Below, one piece after another: positions 1 to 11,261 of a stretch of 64,000 nt of DNA. The first letter of the stretch is position 1. Every line of letters begins with the position of its first letter. The position numbers were made by a program, and so were the translations under genes. Under the pieces are notes generated by a model. It did no database searches. It was not told where the DNA came from and was given only the letters and a program-made list of their open reading frames with translations. The DNA comes from Actinostola sp. cb2023 (lineage: Eukaryota; Cnidaria; Anthozoa; Actiniaria; Actinostolidae): assembly GCA_033675265.1 (NCBI GenBank), contig JAUJYZ010000450.1, forward strand, positions 158,501 to 222,500. The letters are read 5' to 3'.

Positions 1-199
1 CGAGAACGAATAGTCTAATTATTTTAGCATAAACCATCCAGTAGATCAGTAGAAAATTCAATTGTCTTTTCGGGTATAGAGTTGTCCAATAATTCGTTGA
101 GAAACTCCTCCGAAACATTAGCCAAATGTGACGACAAAGCCACCATTTTGTTTGTTTACCTCTACACCAGGTCTATTAGCTTTTAGTAGAAACCAACAA

Positions 200-815
200 T
201 TACTACACTGTAGCATACCGTAAAGTTCAGAAAGTAGCGAGGTCGTTACTTTCGGATTTAGCAACCTTAGGTAACTGTTACTTTCGGGGGATTGCAACTT
301 TCGGGTGGTCGCTACTTTCGGGGTGCTAAAATTAGCCATTTCAAAAACGAGTGGAGGACTGGGAATGAGTTTTTAGAATTAATCTAATTAAGAAATGAAA
401 CAAGTCACAAGAAAAGAGCATATCAGAATTAGTAAGTTTCAGGAATTTGATAAGGTTTGGACAAGCAGCAAATGAACTGCAGACATTTAAAAACTGCAAA
501 AATTACAAAGAAATGTATGGTCCCCCCGTAGCCATACATTTCTTTGTAATTTGTGAGATATTTGGAAAGCTGTTACTCGTTCAATATCTAACTAAACCTA
601 TCGAAACTTTGTAAAATTACTAATTTTGACATGCTCTTTCTTGCAATGAGATTAATTAGATTAATTCTAAAAACTCGTTCCCAGTCCTCCACTCGTTTTT
701 GAATTGGCTAATTGTTAACTTTTAGGAGCCATACCATGTACCTAAACGACATCGTGTGCGGTATTTTAATAAGCAACAAATATTCACAGGATCTAGAACG
801 TATTTTATTATGACT
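200..815. repeat. Dispersed repeat copy (same family as 54.2-54.7 kb), split by a palindrome
   Basis: Positions 205-331 carry alternating GTTACTTTCGG / GCTACTTTCGG blocks beside the motif GCATACCGTAAAGTTC. Positions 735-810 carry a stretch ending CACAGGATCTAGAACG. Both halves recur in reverse complement at 54204-54715, so this is one family present twice in opposite orientation. The left and right halves here are separated by the palindrome at 332-710, which looks like a later insertion. No ORF of note. Called from direct sequence comparison. Confidence 0.7.
332..710. mobile_element. Palindromic MITE-like element
   Basis: The outer arms (332-392 and 650-710) are near-perfect inverted repeats starting TAGCCATTTCAAAAACGAG. 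A second pairing occurs at the centre (about 497-560), around ATTACAAAGAAATGTATGG. The whole unit could fold into one long hairpin. It has no coding capacity and interrupts the repeat at 200-815. Confidence 0.75.
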
Positions 816-1084
816 ATAGCTTTTGTTGCATTTGCTTAATATCAGACCATACTATTTAGTGTATTAAAATAAAATAGATACAATAATAATAAGGAAAAAA
901 ACCCGATACACAATGAATAAAGAACTAAAACTAAAGATGTTGACGGGATGGTGGCAAGTAAGTAACGACAAAAACAACAACATCAACAGAGAAAACAGCA
1001 ACAACAAAATGTAAATATAAAATGTAAATATGCAAAAATAGAAGAAGTGACTAACTAACGCAAATGCTTAATTAACGCTGCCTT

Positions 1085-1182
1085 AAAGGAGGAAATACTG
1101 GGCGAATCTATAACTGTACTGGGTAAGGAGTTCCAGTCGGTGTTACCCTCTTTAATAAAGTTTCTATCTATCTATCTATCTA
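1085..1182 (+). repeat. 3' tail of a LINE/SINE-like retroelement with (TATC)n
   Basis: The motif ACCCTCTTTAATAAAG is followed directly by a TATC simple repeat. Nearly the same motif precedes a simple repeat at 29998 (ATTC)n and 54470 (ATT)n. A shared 3' end followed by different short tandem repeats is typical of retroposed elements. Only the tail is recognisable. Confidence 0.55.
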
Positions 1183-1481
1183 GACCACTGGATGGTTTAT
1201 GCTAATATGTGTTATGCATTGAACAAACCCTGTAGAAATCAATGAAGACATTTACCTTTGTTCGGGTCCCAACCAAAAAAAAACAACAATAAGAAGAAGA
1301 AGAATAACGGCTTTTTCTGCCTAAACTGTCTAAGAAATATTTATTACCCATTACAATGGGTATCTTTACAGTATCTGTCTTCTGTGTGTGTGTGCTACAT
1401 TTGTATATTTGAAAGAAATGGCATCTATTGTGCTCCCGTACATTTCTGTGAACCTTCGACACAACTGAGAACTTTGGCCCA

Positions 1482-1651
1482 TGTGATTCATTGGAGGTTT
1501 CTTGGTGTTGCAGAACACCAGAGGATGTTAGACAATGAACACAAAGAACGAGAAGAATAAACTTGAACCAAAACAATACCCTGCATACAAGGAAACCTAA
1601 CCAAGAATACAATGCAGACTGCAACACCAAGAAACACCCGATTCATTGAAT
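1482..1651. mobile_element. Small inverted-repeat element
   Basis: The arms 1482-1513 and 1619-1651 share TTTCTTGGTGTTGCA and its complement. The element ends less than 20 bp upstream of the splice acceptor of the exon at 1671, so it sits in the 3' end of an intron. It has no coding content. Confidence 0.6.
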
Positions 1652-1670
1652 GCTGTCTATTGTATTTCAG

Positions 1671-1774
1671 ATTCTCGCAAGGAATACAAAGAAGATGGTG
1701 AATACAATAAGCCAGCAGGATCACCTCTTAAATCACAGCCATATCGAGAAGATCCTCATGACAATACCAATGAT
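1671..1774 (+). CDS. Internal exon of a receptor-like cytoplasmic tail
   Basis: The exon lies between a good acceptor (TGTATTTCAG, ending at 1670) and a perfect GTAAGT donor at 1775. It begins by completing a codon (2 nt) and ends in phase 0, encoding about 34 hydrophilic residues rich in Lys, Asp, Tyr and Pro (RKEYKEDGEYN, then KSQPYREDPHDN). It has no hydrophobic stretch, so a cytoplasmic or disordered region is likely. The next exon (3325-3519) begins in phase 0 on the same strand and continues the same composition, so the two probably belong to one gene whose 5' part lies upstream of the window. I do not recognise the gene. The call rests on splice sites, open frame and composition. Confidence 0.5.
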
Positions 1775-2521
1775 GTAAGTATTTCCTGCTGAATAATGTT
1801 TCTTTTATAGTATCATTTACTGCAATCAGGTAATATGTGCATTCACTGAAGCACTATAGTCATTATAACAAATAGAAAATATTGAGATTTCATTGTAAGC
1901 ATTCTATCCCGTACTGGAGGAAAGGTAGGCTATCATTGTGTGATAACAGAGTAAATGTTTGTTGTTGTACAGCTGTTGTACAGCAGTGTCATAAGGTTGC
2001 TCTATCGAAGTAAAAGGTGCTCTTGTCTTTTTTTAATAAATGCTTATATTAAACTTGGCAAGATTGTCCTCAATTGACCTGAAACCTTTGCAAAGAATAT
2101 ACAATTTATCATCGAATATTACTAGGTTACTCGATTTAATTTTCGTTTAATAGTTTTCATGTGATGTAACGTTTGAGCAACACCACTATTTCGACAAAAT
2201 GACCCGGGAATAAAATGTCCGTCTGGAATCAGCATGTATACCGGCAACACTGACAAAGTTTCAGCTGAATCTTCGGAGCAGAAACCCAGGAAAAATTTGG
2301 ATGTCCTTCGCATTGGTACAAAAGCGTAACAACTTGAAATTACGAGGAAACCATATAATGTATACGTTTATCATAAATCAGCTTAAATTTCATCAATGTC
2401 AAATTATAAGCTGTACAATTTATTATGAAAAGAAAATAACATCGATTAACCTTGTTTGGTGATCAAATGTGCATTGTTTTCCAAAGTTTCAGGTCAATCG
2501 TCCCTTCACAGTTCCCTGCGC

Positions 2522-2686
2522 CATCTTGAAAGGTAGCCCTGCCTTTGCATCGAAGCGAGACCAACGGTGACCTTGCAATGATAGAGACACGTGAATAATT
2601 GTCCAAGGTGTTAAAAAAGGTCTCTATCATTGCAAGGTCACCGTTGGTCTCGCTTTGATGCAAAGGCACAGCTACCTTTCAAGATG
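2522..2686. mobile_element. Palindromic MITE
   Basis: The arms of about 65 bp start CATCTTGAAAGGTAGC and end with its complement, differing at a few positions. The loop is about 28 bp at 2588-2618. It lies in the intron between the two tail exons and has no ORF of its own beyond read-through of the hairpin. Confidence 0.8.
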
Positions 2687-2930
2687 ACACATGGAACAGT
2701 AAAGGGGAATATTGAGTGAAATCGTACGAAGTTATAAGCAGTATAAATATCAAGTACGCCTTTTATTGCGATCGAGCCACCTTCAACTGTTATATCAAAA
2801 TATGGGTCCCTGCATTCATTTTGTTGTCAAAGGATTATTATTCACATGGGAATGGGATACATTCTATCATTCTGTACATACAACAACAGTCTTTGTAAAT
2901 AATTTTTTTATTGTCTTTTTTATTGTTTAT

Positions 2931-3150
2931 TACAGTATGGACACTCGAACCGTGAACACTTCAAGTTTTTTTCGAACTTTTTTTTCCGAACTTTCTATTG
3001 CCTCACAGCCTCTCAAATGGAGCATTGAGCCTTTAAATACACTTAGTGATCAAAATAAATCATTTTTCTGATCAGTTTGCTCAATCGATAACTTATATAT
3101 TTGTGTTAGAAAAAAAACTAAGTGTTCACGGTTCGAGTGTCCATACTGTA
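2931..3150. mobile_element. Tc1/mariner-type MITE with TA ends
   Basis: The perfect 30-bp terminal inverted repeats begin TACAGTATGGACACTCGAAC, and TA at each end matches the Tc1/mariner target. The 220-bp interior is non-coding. Classification rests on the TACAG terminus and the TA dinucleotide, since no transposase is present. Confidence 0.8.
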
Positions 3151-3324
3151 AATCATGATACATTGTTTTGTTATGTTGATTTTGAGTTTTGTTATGTTGA
3201 TTAACAAATCATGTTAATTTGTCATTATCCTTTGTATGTTGTCACATGTCTTCACTGCACTTTTGAACACTTTTATTTTTACATATTTGTTTCCCCCCAT
3301 CAACTTCACAATACTTGTATAAAG

Positions 3325-3519
3325 AAACCTAAAGAGGTGGTTTATGCTGCCCTGAATTTCCAGGATCGCTATCCCAATGGAGGAGGACCACCCCCACAGT
3401 ACACCCCATCGTCCAACTACGCTGAGGTACGACCAAATGCGGAAGACCAGGACGAAAGTCAAGTCGAATGGGGACACCTCCGTCAAAAACAAAGACGAAA
3501 TGTGGATTTAGTTGGTTTT
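3325..3519 (+). CDS. Exon with two ITIM-like tyrosine motifs (receptor tail)
   Basis: This exon of 65 codons in phase 0 lies between an acceptor after a C/T-rich tract (AG at 3323-3324) and a perfect GTAAGT at 3520. If unspliced, the frame runs to a TGA at 3547-3549. Near its start it encodes VVYAAL, and about 30 residues later SNYAEV. Both fit the ITIM consensus (S/I/V/L)xYxx(I/V/L), which when phosphorylated recruits SH2 phosphatases in animal inhibitory receptors. The linker GGGPPPQYTP is proline-rich and the rest is charged. It probably continues the exon at 1671-1774. No membrane segment or ectodomain is visible here. Receptor identity and signalling role are inference. Confidence 0.5.
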
Positions 3520-3549
3520 GTAAGTTTTACGAGGGTAGTTTTCCTGTGA

Positions 3550-4654
3550 CCAACGATAGAAGTAGAAAATGTAGTTTTTCAAGGACAAATTTTTGATACA
3601 ATGAAATATAAAGCCCTTCAAAGTTGTGCATTTTAATAGTACGCAGTTTCAAGGCCCGTGCAAACGCTCCCAACACACTTCAAGGCCCGTGCAAACGCTG
3701 AATGTTGGGCGTTGTTGCAAATATTTTACTTACGTGTAACAAGTACCAGCATTCTTTTGTTCTGTGGTCGTTGAAACACGTTGAAATCAAAGTGATCCAA
3801 CATTGTTGGGCGTTTGCACGATACTTTATGATAGTTTAGCGAGGCAAAACACAACATTTATGGAAAATGGGCAACTTCGGGTGCGGTCAGTGAGACGTTG
3901 CGCTTGGTGTTCTTATTTTCCCATGAAGTAATTCTTAGCCAGGAATCAATGATGCGAGAATTATTCGGCTGACAGTTTGAGAAATAGCACAAGGGCCGTA
4001 TAGAATGCAATTTTAAATTGCAATACTGATACTCCAGTTTTGGAGATACACTGAATTTGTTCATAACAGACACTGCACTATTCATGTAGTTCAGTCCTGT
4101 TCAGATTGGGCAGACTTCATTTTACACGTTATCATGTAAATACCCCAAATTGAGATCGATTCTGTTTAACCTAATCTCAATTGGCCGTAATTTTGTTTAT
4201 TTAAAATCCAATTTTGTGATACAGTTTCATACTATACACATACAGATACTCTTTGATGGAGGCTAGTCTCCCAACACAATAAGCAATTAATTTATAGTTC
4301 TGCACAGTAAATCACGAATAAATATGCTGAGACACGTGTACCTTTACGTTTGAAAACACATTTGTTTCCTGTCCACTTTGGAAATCGAATCGTTACACGT
4401 GGACAGACAGACAAATCGAAGAACAACATCTTGTGGAAATGTGAATGAAAATGTGCACGTTTGTTTCAGATACAAATCACAGTGAAACTGATTACCAGAC
4501 AAATCATGTCGTTATAATTGTAAACGCTCTTTTAATCATTGTTTTTCGTGAAAACGACGAACAGCGAATCACAAGTTGTGTAGCGGACGGCTATCGCAAA
4601 ATGTCGATACATGCAATTCATGTAGACAGGTTTTCTATACATCGACGCCTAAAG
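3550..4654. other. Non-coding interval
   Basis: No convincing exon or element is seen. Positions 3648-3710 hold a short direct repeat (CAAGGCCCGTGCAAACGCT twice). The ORFs here are short and unsupported. Confidence 0.5.
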
Positions 4655-4854
4655 CTTGGTTCACACTAGTGTCGGAATCGTAAGAGGAGCTTATGACCAG
4701 TGTGAACTAATAATCGGAAGCAGAGGGCGACGGAATCGGGAAGATCAGAAGGTTTTCTTTTTCTTACGATGCTTGCGTTGTTTTGATTCACACTAGATCG
4801 GAAGCTTCTTGCGATTCCGATTCCGACGCGCTTTACGACGCTAGTGTGAACCAG
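4655..4854. mobile_element. MITE with TIR CTTGGTTCACACTAG
   Basis: Terminal repeats of about 15 bp (left CTTGGTTCACACTAG, right CTAGTGTGAACCAG) enclose about 170 bp. The interior also has imperfect complementarity around GGAATCG/CGATTCC. Non-coding, and it abuts the next element. Confidence 0.7.
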
Positions 4855-4860
4855 CATTAA

Positions 4861-5418
4861 AGGGGGACTAGTACGTAAATTGTTCAAAGTTTGATTTAGC
4901 TGAAACTTCACTGAAATAATCTCAAAGACCCATACAATCGCTTGTTAATTTTTTTCTCAAAAATTCCAATGGGAAGTAATACCTTTTTATCAATCTTTAG
5001 AGGAGTCAGTGACGTCACTTACTCAACCCAAACTCAGCTCCATACATTTCTTTGTATTTTGTGATCAAAATGTCTGAACGGTTTGTTTAGATAACAGCTC
5101 TGCACTGAAGAAAAGTAGTCAAATAATCAATCCTAAGCACATATAAAGTAAGAAAACTCCTTCACACAAACGTTTAGCTTCATAGAAATAAAATAATTCA
5201 AGACATTAAACATGAAGAAATGTATGGAGCGAAGCCGTGATGATTGTTTGGGTTGAGTAAGTGACGTCACTGACTCCTCTAAAGATTCATAAAAATGTAT
5301 TACTTCCCATTGGAATTTTTGAGAAAAAAATTAACAAGTGATTGTATGGGTCTTTGAGATTATTTCAGTGAAGTTTCAGCTAAATCAAACTTTGAACGAT
5401 TTACGTACTAGTCCCCCT
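4861..5418. mobile_element. TTAA-flanked palindromic element
   Basis: TTAA occurs immediately outside both ends (4857-4860 and 5419-5422). The inverted arms are about 170 bp with few mismatches, beginning AGGGGGACTAGTACG. The inner arms reach GTGACGTCAC. TTAA target duplications are the hallmark of piggyBac-type transposons. This copy is non-autonomous. Confidence 0.8.
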
Positions 5419-5671
5419 TTAAAGCAAAACCTTTCCGACAAACGAGGTGTAACGACAGTCACTATCGACATTTGCCGTTGTCGTCCTCGCGCCATCCTTT
5501 GCCTAAGGTTTGGATGGTACCTAATATTTTCGCGATAAACAAACTACAACAAGCCTCAATTTGTAATTATGTTGTATGCTGTAAGTTTATATTTAATGTA
5601 TGAATAAGGTTTTGCCAGGAAACGTTCTTGTTTTTTTCCCCTGGTTCCTGGCCCTACATTTCAGGTCCAAG

Positions 5672-6205
5672 GCCGGTTACAGACGAGCAAGTTTTCTATG
5701 ACAAGTTTTGCATTGACAAGTTTTATTTGTTTCATTTGTCCGGCTTACATCAAATTAGAAGAATTTTAAGAAATAACACGAATACTTTTAAACAAGACAT
5801 GGTTCGGCAGTGCGTACTACTCATGTAAAGCAGTGAGACTGTCGCGAAGCTTGAAATGGTCGAAATTTGCTCGTGTAAACGACAACAAGGAAAATGTGTC
5901 AAGGAATATTAATGAGTTCAGTTCCCAGTCTTTTCGCACGCACATTTTTCTTACAGACGCCATTTTTGTTTTTGCTCCACAGGAGACTGGAATCAATTTT
6001 TTTTTGTTACTCCGCTGATTCAAAGGCATTGCGGACACAACCGAAACTTGTCAAAGAAAACTTGTTTATCATCTACACGAGCAAAGAAACCTTGTCCGAA
6101 TAGAAAATTGTCAAAGAAAACTTGTTGACCGTCTACACGATCAATGAAACTTGTCAAAATAAATAAAAATACTTGTCAAAGAAAACTTGCTCGTGTAGAT
6201 TCGGC
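5672..6205. mobile_element. Inverted-repeat element with subterminal ACTTGTCAAAGAAA repeats
   Basis: The left end GCCGGTTACAGACGAGCAAG pairs imperfectly with the right end CTTGCTCGTGTAGATTCGGC. The right half repeats the block CTTGTCAAAGAAAACTTG several times (6045-6190), like subterminal transposase sites. No transposase; the short ORFs here do not resemble known proteins. Confidence 0.65.
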
Positions 6206-6530
6206 ATAAGTTTGGATATTCCACTCTCACCAAAACATTATTGTCCAAATACATCCAACAAGCTAGTGACTGTTGAAGCTTCAGACACTATTTCACCTGT
6301 TCGCTAACAACTTAGCTTAGTGCGCTATGAAAATGCATTATATCGGGAAACAATTGTAGAAAACTGAGTATATTTTGTATAAGGATCTAGATATTTGGTC
6401 TGGATGTCATGGATATATATTTTCATAGCTTTAGTATGACCTACACTAATTGCACGTAGATGTATTCATAGCGTCTTCGTGACGTATTGAAATACGTATA
6501 TATATACATACATGAACTTTTACCCATTCG

Positions 6531-6640
6531 CTACTTTCTCATAGCACATAATGCTTTGCGCCTTGGGGGGTAATACAAAAGAAAATGGTGTTGCATAATT
6601 ACATGGTTGACAGAAAGCTCCCATTGCTATGAGAAAGTAG
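6531..6640. mobile_element. Short hairpin MITE
   Basis: CTACTTTCTCATAGCA at the left is matched by TGCTATGAGAAAGTAG at the right. The interior of about 75 bp is non-coding. Confidence 0.65.
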
Positions 6641-6694
6641 AGAATTCAAGTTTTTAATATTTTAATTTAGTTTACAATGTATCTAGTACATTGT

Positions 6695-6858
6695 ATAGAG
6701 TCATTTTCGTATGAGTGAGAAACCTACGGTACCGTGACACTCAAATGGCTTTCTTTCTGAACCAATTCGTAGAAAGCGTGCAAATGCATATCATCGAATC
6801 GAACTCTTTCAGTACAGCACGGTATCGTAACTTTCCCAGTCATACGAAAAGACTTTCT
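6695..6858. mobile_element. MITE family A, copy 1
   Basis: Ends resemble TAGAGTCGTTTTCGTATGAG, followed by a block like GAAACCTACGGTAC. The same family is seen at 23169, 40150 and 63405. This copy is diverged, especially on its right side. Confidence 0.65.
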
Positions 6859-7376
6859 GAAAATGTACGTATTGATGTAAAAGTTTCCAAGTATCTTTGC
6901 TTTTAATTAAATTCACGACACGAATACAGAGTGATTGTCATTCAGGGTAACATATTTGACTGTACTATAGACCTCTTAGCAGGAGGGAATTCTGTTGCGC
7001 GCATGCGCGACCAGTTGTGAGTTCAAGCGAAGCTAGCGAAGCTTCGACTTCAGGCCATCGAATGCGAGTTAACTTAGGATTTTAAAACGGTTTTATTGCT
7101 ATTTCCAAGGCTGACATTGGACTTAACTGCCACCAGAGGCTATACGAAGACTTAGATATTTCAATTTATCATGGAAGAACGCAATTGGACTTTAATAGAT
7201 TGTTCTAAAGCACTTTATTATCACTGCAAGCGAACATCCCTGTGTTGACAAAATGGCGTCTTGGTATTTACCAGCGATGGTTTCGCGTTTAATTATTGCA
7301 AGCACTGAAGAAAATCTTCTACTGAAGTAGGGACGATGATAAGTACACATGTGATAGTGACTTGAATATACAACTT

Positions 7377-7399
7377 TGATGAAGATCGAAGGCGAAACG
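7377..7399 (+). ncRNA. Degenerate hammerhead-like core of a Penelope-type tail
   Basis: TTGATGA is followed by a short weakly pairing segment and then GCGAAACG, resembling the CUGANGA ... GAAA hammerhead core found in Penelope-like element repeats. The first C is T and stem II pairs poorly, so activity is doubtful. Confidence 0.3.
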
Positions 7400-8007
7400 T
7401 TCATAGAATACAGTCTTAAACCTAGTATATTTTCATAAACCTTCTTGTATTAGCAAGTTTGATGCTTCATTAACTCGAAATCTACTATAGATCTCCCAAG
7501 TTTTGTGAGCAGAAATATTAAAAGCTATGCTGTCTAAAAAGCTATCTAAAATATTTTTGATTGGCAAAAATGGGGAAGATTGTGTTTTTGACCGATTTCT
7601 TCGGCATGTTGAGCCCAAATGTATATTTAACATAACTTTGCTCCCCAAAAAAACCAGTTTGGAATTGCATTTCTCACAATGTCTTCGTATCTTTTATAAC
7701 TCCACAGTTACTAGTTGCAGAACATAATATATCACTGAGATCGGCTGAGGTTTATGAAGTGAACTATGTGTATGGAATATGACATAATTTTACTCGATTT
7801 TTGAACATGTTTTGCCACAGGCAGCCCAAGCTGTGATCTTGTGAATAATTGTAGAGAATGTATGTAGAATTACAAAATAACGTATAATGGCACTTACGTT
7901 GTCAATAAAGGACTGAAAATTCACCACAGCGTTGATAATTTACTGTTCTATTGCCCTGATGTGTTAGTTTTGCGTTTTAGGCCGTTTTTAATTTTTTTCT
8001 CCCTCTT

Positions 8008-8467
8008 CCTGTTAAGGAAGAGAAGGCTGGAAACTACGGACGCCGAATCTTGGCTACGGCGATCTTCGAGGCCTCGAAAAACCTACAAAAATTTGAAATG
8101 TTCGCAATTTTTTCACATAATCCCCTGATTCCGGAGATCGGCCGACTTTATCATCGCTGGTTCGGCTCGGTTCGGCACGTGTTCCGAAGAAAGTTCGTTG
8201 AAACCGAATACGTGGAATGTCAAAGCTGTTGGTGCCACGGCTAGTCAGTCACAAGCAAGGTTGACTTCGAATTGAGTTCAATTCACGACTTTAAAAGCGA
8301 GTAGGTCAGTGATGAACCGATTGGATGTGTGCTAGGGGAATGTGAGAACGGGATTATGTGAAAAAATTCTGAACATTTCAAATTTTTCTAGGTTTTTCGA
8401 GGCCTCGAAGATCGCCGTAGCCAAGATTCGGCGTCCGTAGTTTCCAGCCTTCTCTTCCCTTACAGGT
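8008..8467. mobile_element. Nested inverted-repeat element
   Basis: The arm GAAGAGAAGGCTGGAAACTA (from 8016) and its complement (ending at about 8458) continue for about 100 bp, through GGCTACGGCGATCTTCG. The interior is unique. It sits within 7815-9088. Confidence 0.7.
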
Positions 8468-8471
8468 TTAA

Positions 8472-8893
8472 AGTGCCTATGAAACGAAAATGTCGATCCT
8501 TGTTTTATTGTATATTATTGTTGTTTGGTCTTTCTCTGAACATTTGCTGTATTTAAAAGTCGACTTTGAGTGTGCGAACATTTTCTTTTCGCGGTTCGAA
8601 AATTATAATTTTCAACCAAAATGTGGGACAAGAGACTGGGCCCATAACAATGGTTCAGTGACGTCATTAGTTGTGCATTCCTTTGTTTGCACAACTAATG
8701 ACGTCACATTTCTATAGCTTGACCGAGCGGGAATTGTCGCACTTTGAAACCCAAAATGCCCAACTTCGAGCGCGAAATAAAAATTGTTCCTGAAGCTCAA
8801 TTCACTTTTTATTAACGCCATGCAAGCAAGCAAATACTAAACTATCGTAGTAGCAAATAAAAACGGTGTCTGTTTTTTCGTTTCATAGGCACT
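8472..8893. mobile_element. Nested TTAA-flanked element, TIR AGTGCCTATGAAACG
   Basis: TTAA lies at 8468-8471 and 8894-8897, directly outside perfect ends AGTGCCTATGAAACGAAAA. A further hairpin at 8657-8707 (GTGACGTCATTAGTTGTGC and its complement) occupies the middle. The terminus shares AGTGC with the THAP-containing element at 59401-61223. Confidence 0.75.
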
Positions 8894-9499
8894 TTAAGGG
8901 AGAAAAAAATTAAAAACGGCCTAAAACGCAAAACTAACACATCAGGGCAATAGAACAGTAAATTATCAAAACGCTGTGGTGAATTTTCAGTCCTTTATTG
9001 ACAACGTAAGTGCCAGTATACGTTATTTTGTAATTCTACATACATTCTCTACAATTATTCACAAGATCACAGCTTGGGCTGCCTGTGGTTTTGCTTTACT
9101 GTTTGAAATCTATCTACGATCTCCCAAGAAATTACTATAAATATTGCAAGTTTATCAGACATATTTTAAATGTGTGCACTTGCTTTTCATCTAAAAAATG
9201 GAGAAATGTTCAAAAATCACAATTTTAGTGTTGTATCAACGGTCCTTGGCCTTTATTTACCTTTTGGGGTGCCTGTGTAATTTATCGCTTCGCTTCAAAA
9301 GAAATTATAGGAGAGTTTGGAAACCTAAAACCTTAAAAATAAATGCTTAGAAATAAAGTTGGATAGTTTATGAAGCTTTTTGAGTAATTTTGGGGCAATT
9401 TGTGGTCTTGAAACGGACTTTCCTGTTATTGATTACCGCGATCAAGCCATTACGATTCAGCGGCCGAACGGCGCATGCTCGTGCAAATTTCCCTCCTGT

Positions 9500-9693
9500 T
9501 AGACCTCTTTAGCTTCGTATGTAAATTGCCCATTTCAAACCATGTGATGTAAACATGGTTTTCTCTGGAGAATTAGTCCTTTCAATATGAACGAATAAAT
9601 TTCAGAAATATAAAGGAACAATTCTCCAGAGAATATCATGCTTACATCACATGGTTTGAAATGGGCAATTTGCATACAAGCTAAAGAGGTCTA
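9500..9693. mobile_element. MITE with TA ends, TIR GACCTCTTTAGCTTCGTATG
   Basis: Near-perfect arms of about 65 bp run inward from TAGACCTCTTTAGC to AACCATGTGATGTAA and CTCTGGAGAATT. TA at each end suggests a Tc1/mariner-like target. Non-coding. Confidence 0.8.
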
Positions 9694-9720
9694 TTGCGAG
9701 CAAAAAGCCATTGTTGTGGG

Positions 9721-9722
9721 TA

Positions 9723-9753
<31 letters not shown>

Positions 9754-9754
9754 G
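9721..9754. repeat. (ATT)n microsatellite
   Basis: About eleven uninterrupted ATT units. Confidence 0.9.
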
Positions 9755-10205
9755 TTGTGGAGCTGAGTGATAGGAAAGAGAAATAGCAAGATGAAACTCC
9801 CGATTATCATTCGTCCTTTGCTCAAACGTTTCGTCGTCAAGACTACATTGTAGACGATTTCTCAACCATTAGTTTGGTACTTGGAAGTGTTTACTGCTTC
9901 AGATTAATAAGCATGTCTTAGAGAATAACATTTGACCTTGCAATTTTTCTGTCTGAAAACTGAAAGTGCATTTCCCTCATCTTTAGCCCTTACTTTCATT
10001 GTAGTTTTGTGAAAACTACAGTTGATTTTCGGAAGGAATTCACCTTTATATTAAACGTGTCTTGAAACGTGCTTTGCTACCAGTGCTGAAACTTCGCGTA
10101 TCCACAATACACGAATTGTTGTTTGCAGTAAAACACTAATAAATGCATCACATGCTCATCAATTATATGTATTGAACTTTAGTTCCTGGCTATATTTACA
10201 CCATC

Positions 10206-10488
10206 CTCGGTAACCCAGGAGTATATTCTGTCGCTCGTTACTCGCTCCCAGAGAAATACCCCTGGGAACGAAGTCTGTTGGAACTTGTTCCGGAAGTCAA
10301 AATTATTCTCGTTTCTGATTGGTCGAGCTTCCACCAATCAATATCAAGTATATTCTGCTTTTGAATAGGACAGCCGCCATTTTGAATTTTGACTTCCGGA
10401 ACAAGTTCCAACAGACTTCGTCCCCAGGCCGGGGTATTTCTCTGGGAGCGAGTAACGAGCGACAGAATATACCCCTGAGTTCCCGAGG
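10206..10488. mobile_element. Palindromic MITE
   Basis: Long arms (about 110 bp each) start CCTCGGTAACCCAGGAG and read through CTGTCGCTCGTTACTCGCTC. They are near-perfect complements, separated by a loop of about 60 bp. Reading through the arms gives spurious ORFs on both strands. Confidence 0.8.
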
Positions 10489-11261
10489 GTGTATTTACAC
10501 TTGCATGCTCGAATATCGTTAATATAGAAAAGAAAGTCATAAATATGAAGTCAATCTAAATAGGCCCTAGTTTGCAGTTTACAGCCACATGCCAATATAT
10601 CGCTTCAATAACGAATGAACTGAGCCGAAGATCCCATGAGAACGGCTCTGCATGCTGACTGGCAAACAAACTTTGAGACGTTGATTGAGAAAGATCGACA
10701 ATCAACTGGAGGCTGAAAAATAGCATTTCAAATTTTTTTTTACTGTCACTACTGAGATGTAAGATTCTTCAAATAAATAAAGTCAGTTTTTTTGCCAGTC
10801 AGTACAACCACGTGATCGTAATCCTGCAAAGGGCCTATTGCGCATGCATGTTTATACCCATTCTGAGCTGGTATTGTCGACTGTGCTCAATTCCAACATT
10901 AAATTTTATACGCATTTATATATGTGTATCAGCATACACAGATACGCATATATCTCAATGTATTTACAAGTGAGTAAAGTAAAGTATGACGATACAAATA
11001 GGTTTTATGGGGGTTTCACATTAATTTTAATAGTAGAGCCTCCAGTTTTGTTTTATTCGTAGAATATTAGGGCGTTTTCATTGGCAATATTTATCACTTT
11101 CCCATCATATGCAGTGCTACACGGCCATGTTTCCTTTGACACGACTTGTACAGGCTCAGTTTTCTCAGCGGCACAGAGCGCATGCGCTGTATAACCCAAT
11201 TTGTGACGGACGACGACGAACCGAAAATGCTCGAGTAAATAGTGCTAAAACTGTTTAAATA

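Larger units (their letters stand above)
7815..9088. mobile_element. Palindromic element with ACAGGCAGCCCAAGCTGTG ends, interrupted by nested elements
   Basis: Arms of about 190 bp (7815-8004 and 8897-9088) are almost perfect inverted repeats, starting CCACAGGCAGCCCAAGC. The arms meet at the sequence CTCCCT/AGGGAG, where two further elements have inserted. A related terminus (ACAGGTAGCCCAAGCTGTG) bounds the element at 56391-56734. Confidence 0.75.
6971..9507. mobile_element. Outer shell of a nested transposon stack
   Basis: The left end GACCTCTTAGCAGGAGGGAA is matched imperfectly by the right end TTCCCTCCTGTTAGACCTC, each continuing into a GCATGCGC-rich block. Between them lie at least three further inverted-repeat elements inside one another (7815-9088, about 8008-8467, 8472-8893). 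No transposase is present. The boundary is approximate because another element begins at about 9500. Confidence 0.5.

Noticed and set aside
1202..1724. Several ORFs on both strands upstream of the first exon
   Set aside because: They run through the inverted repeat at 1482-1651 and low-complexity AAG/AAC tracts, with no domain or matching splice sites.
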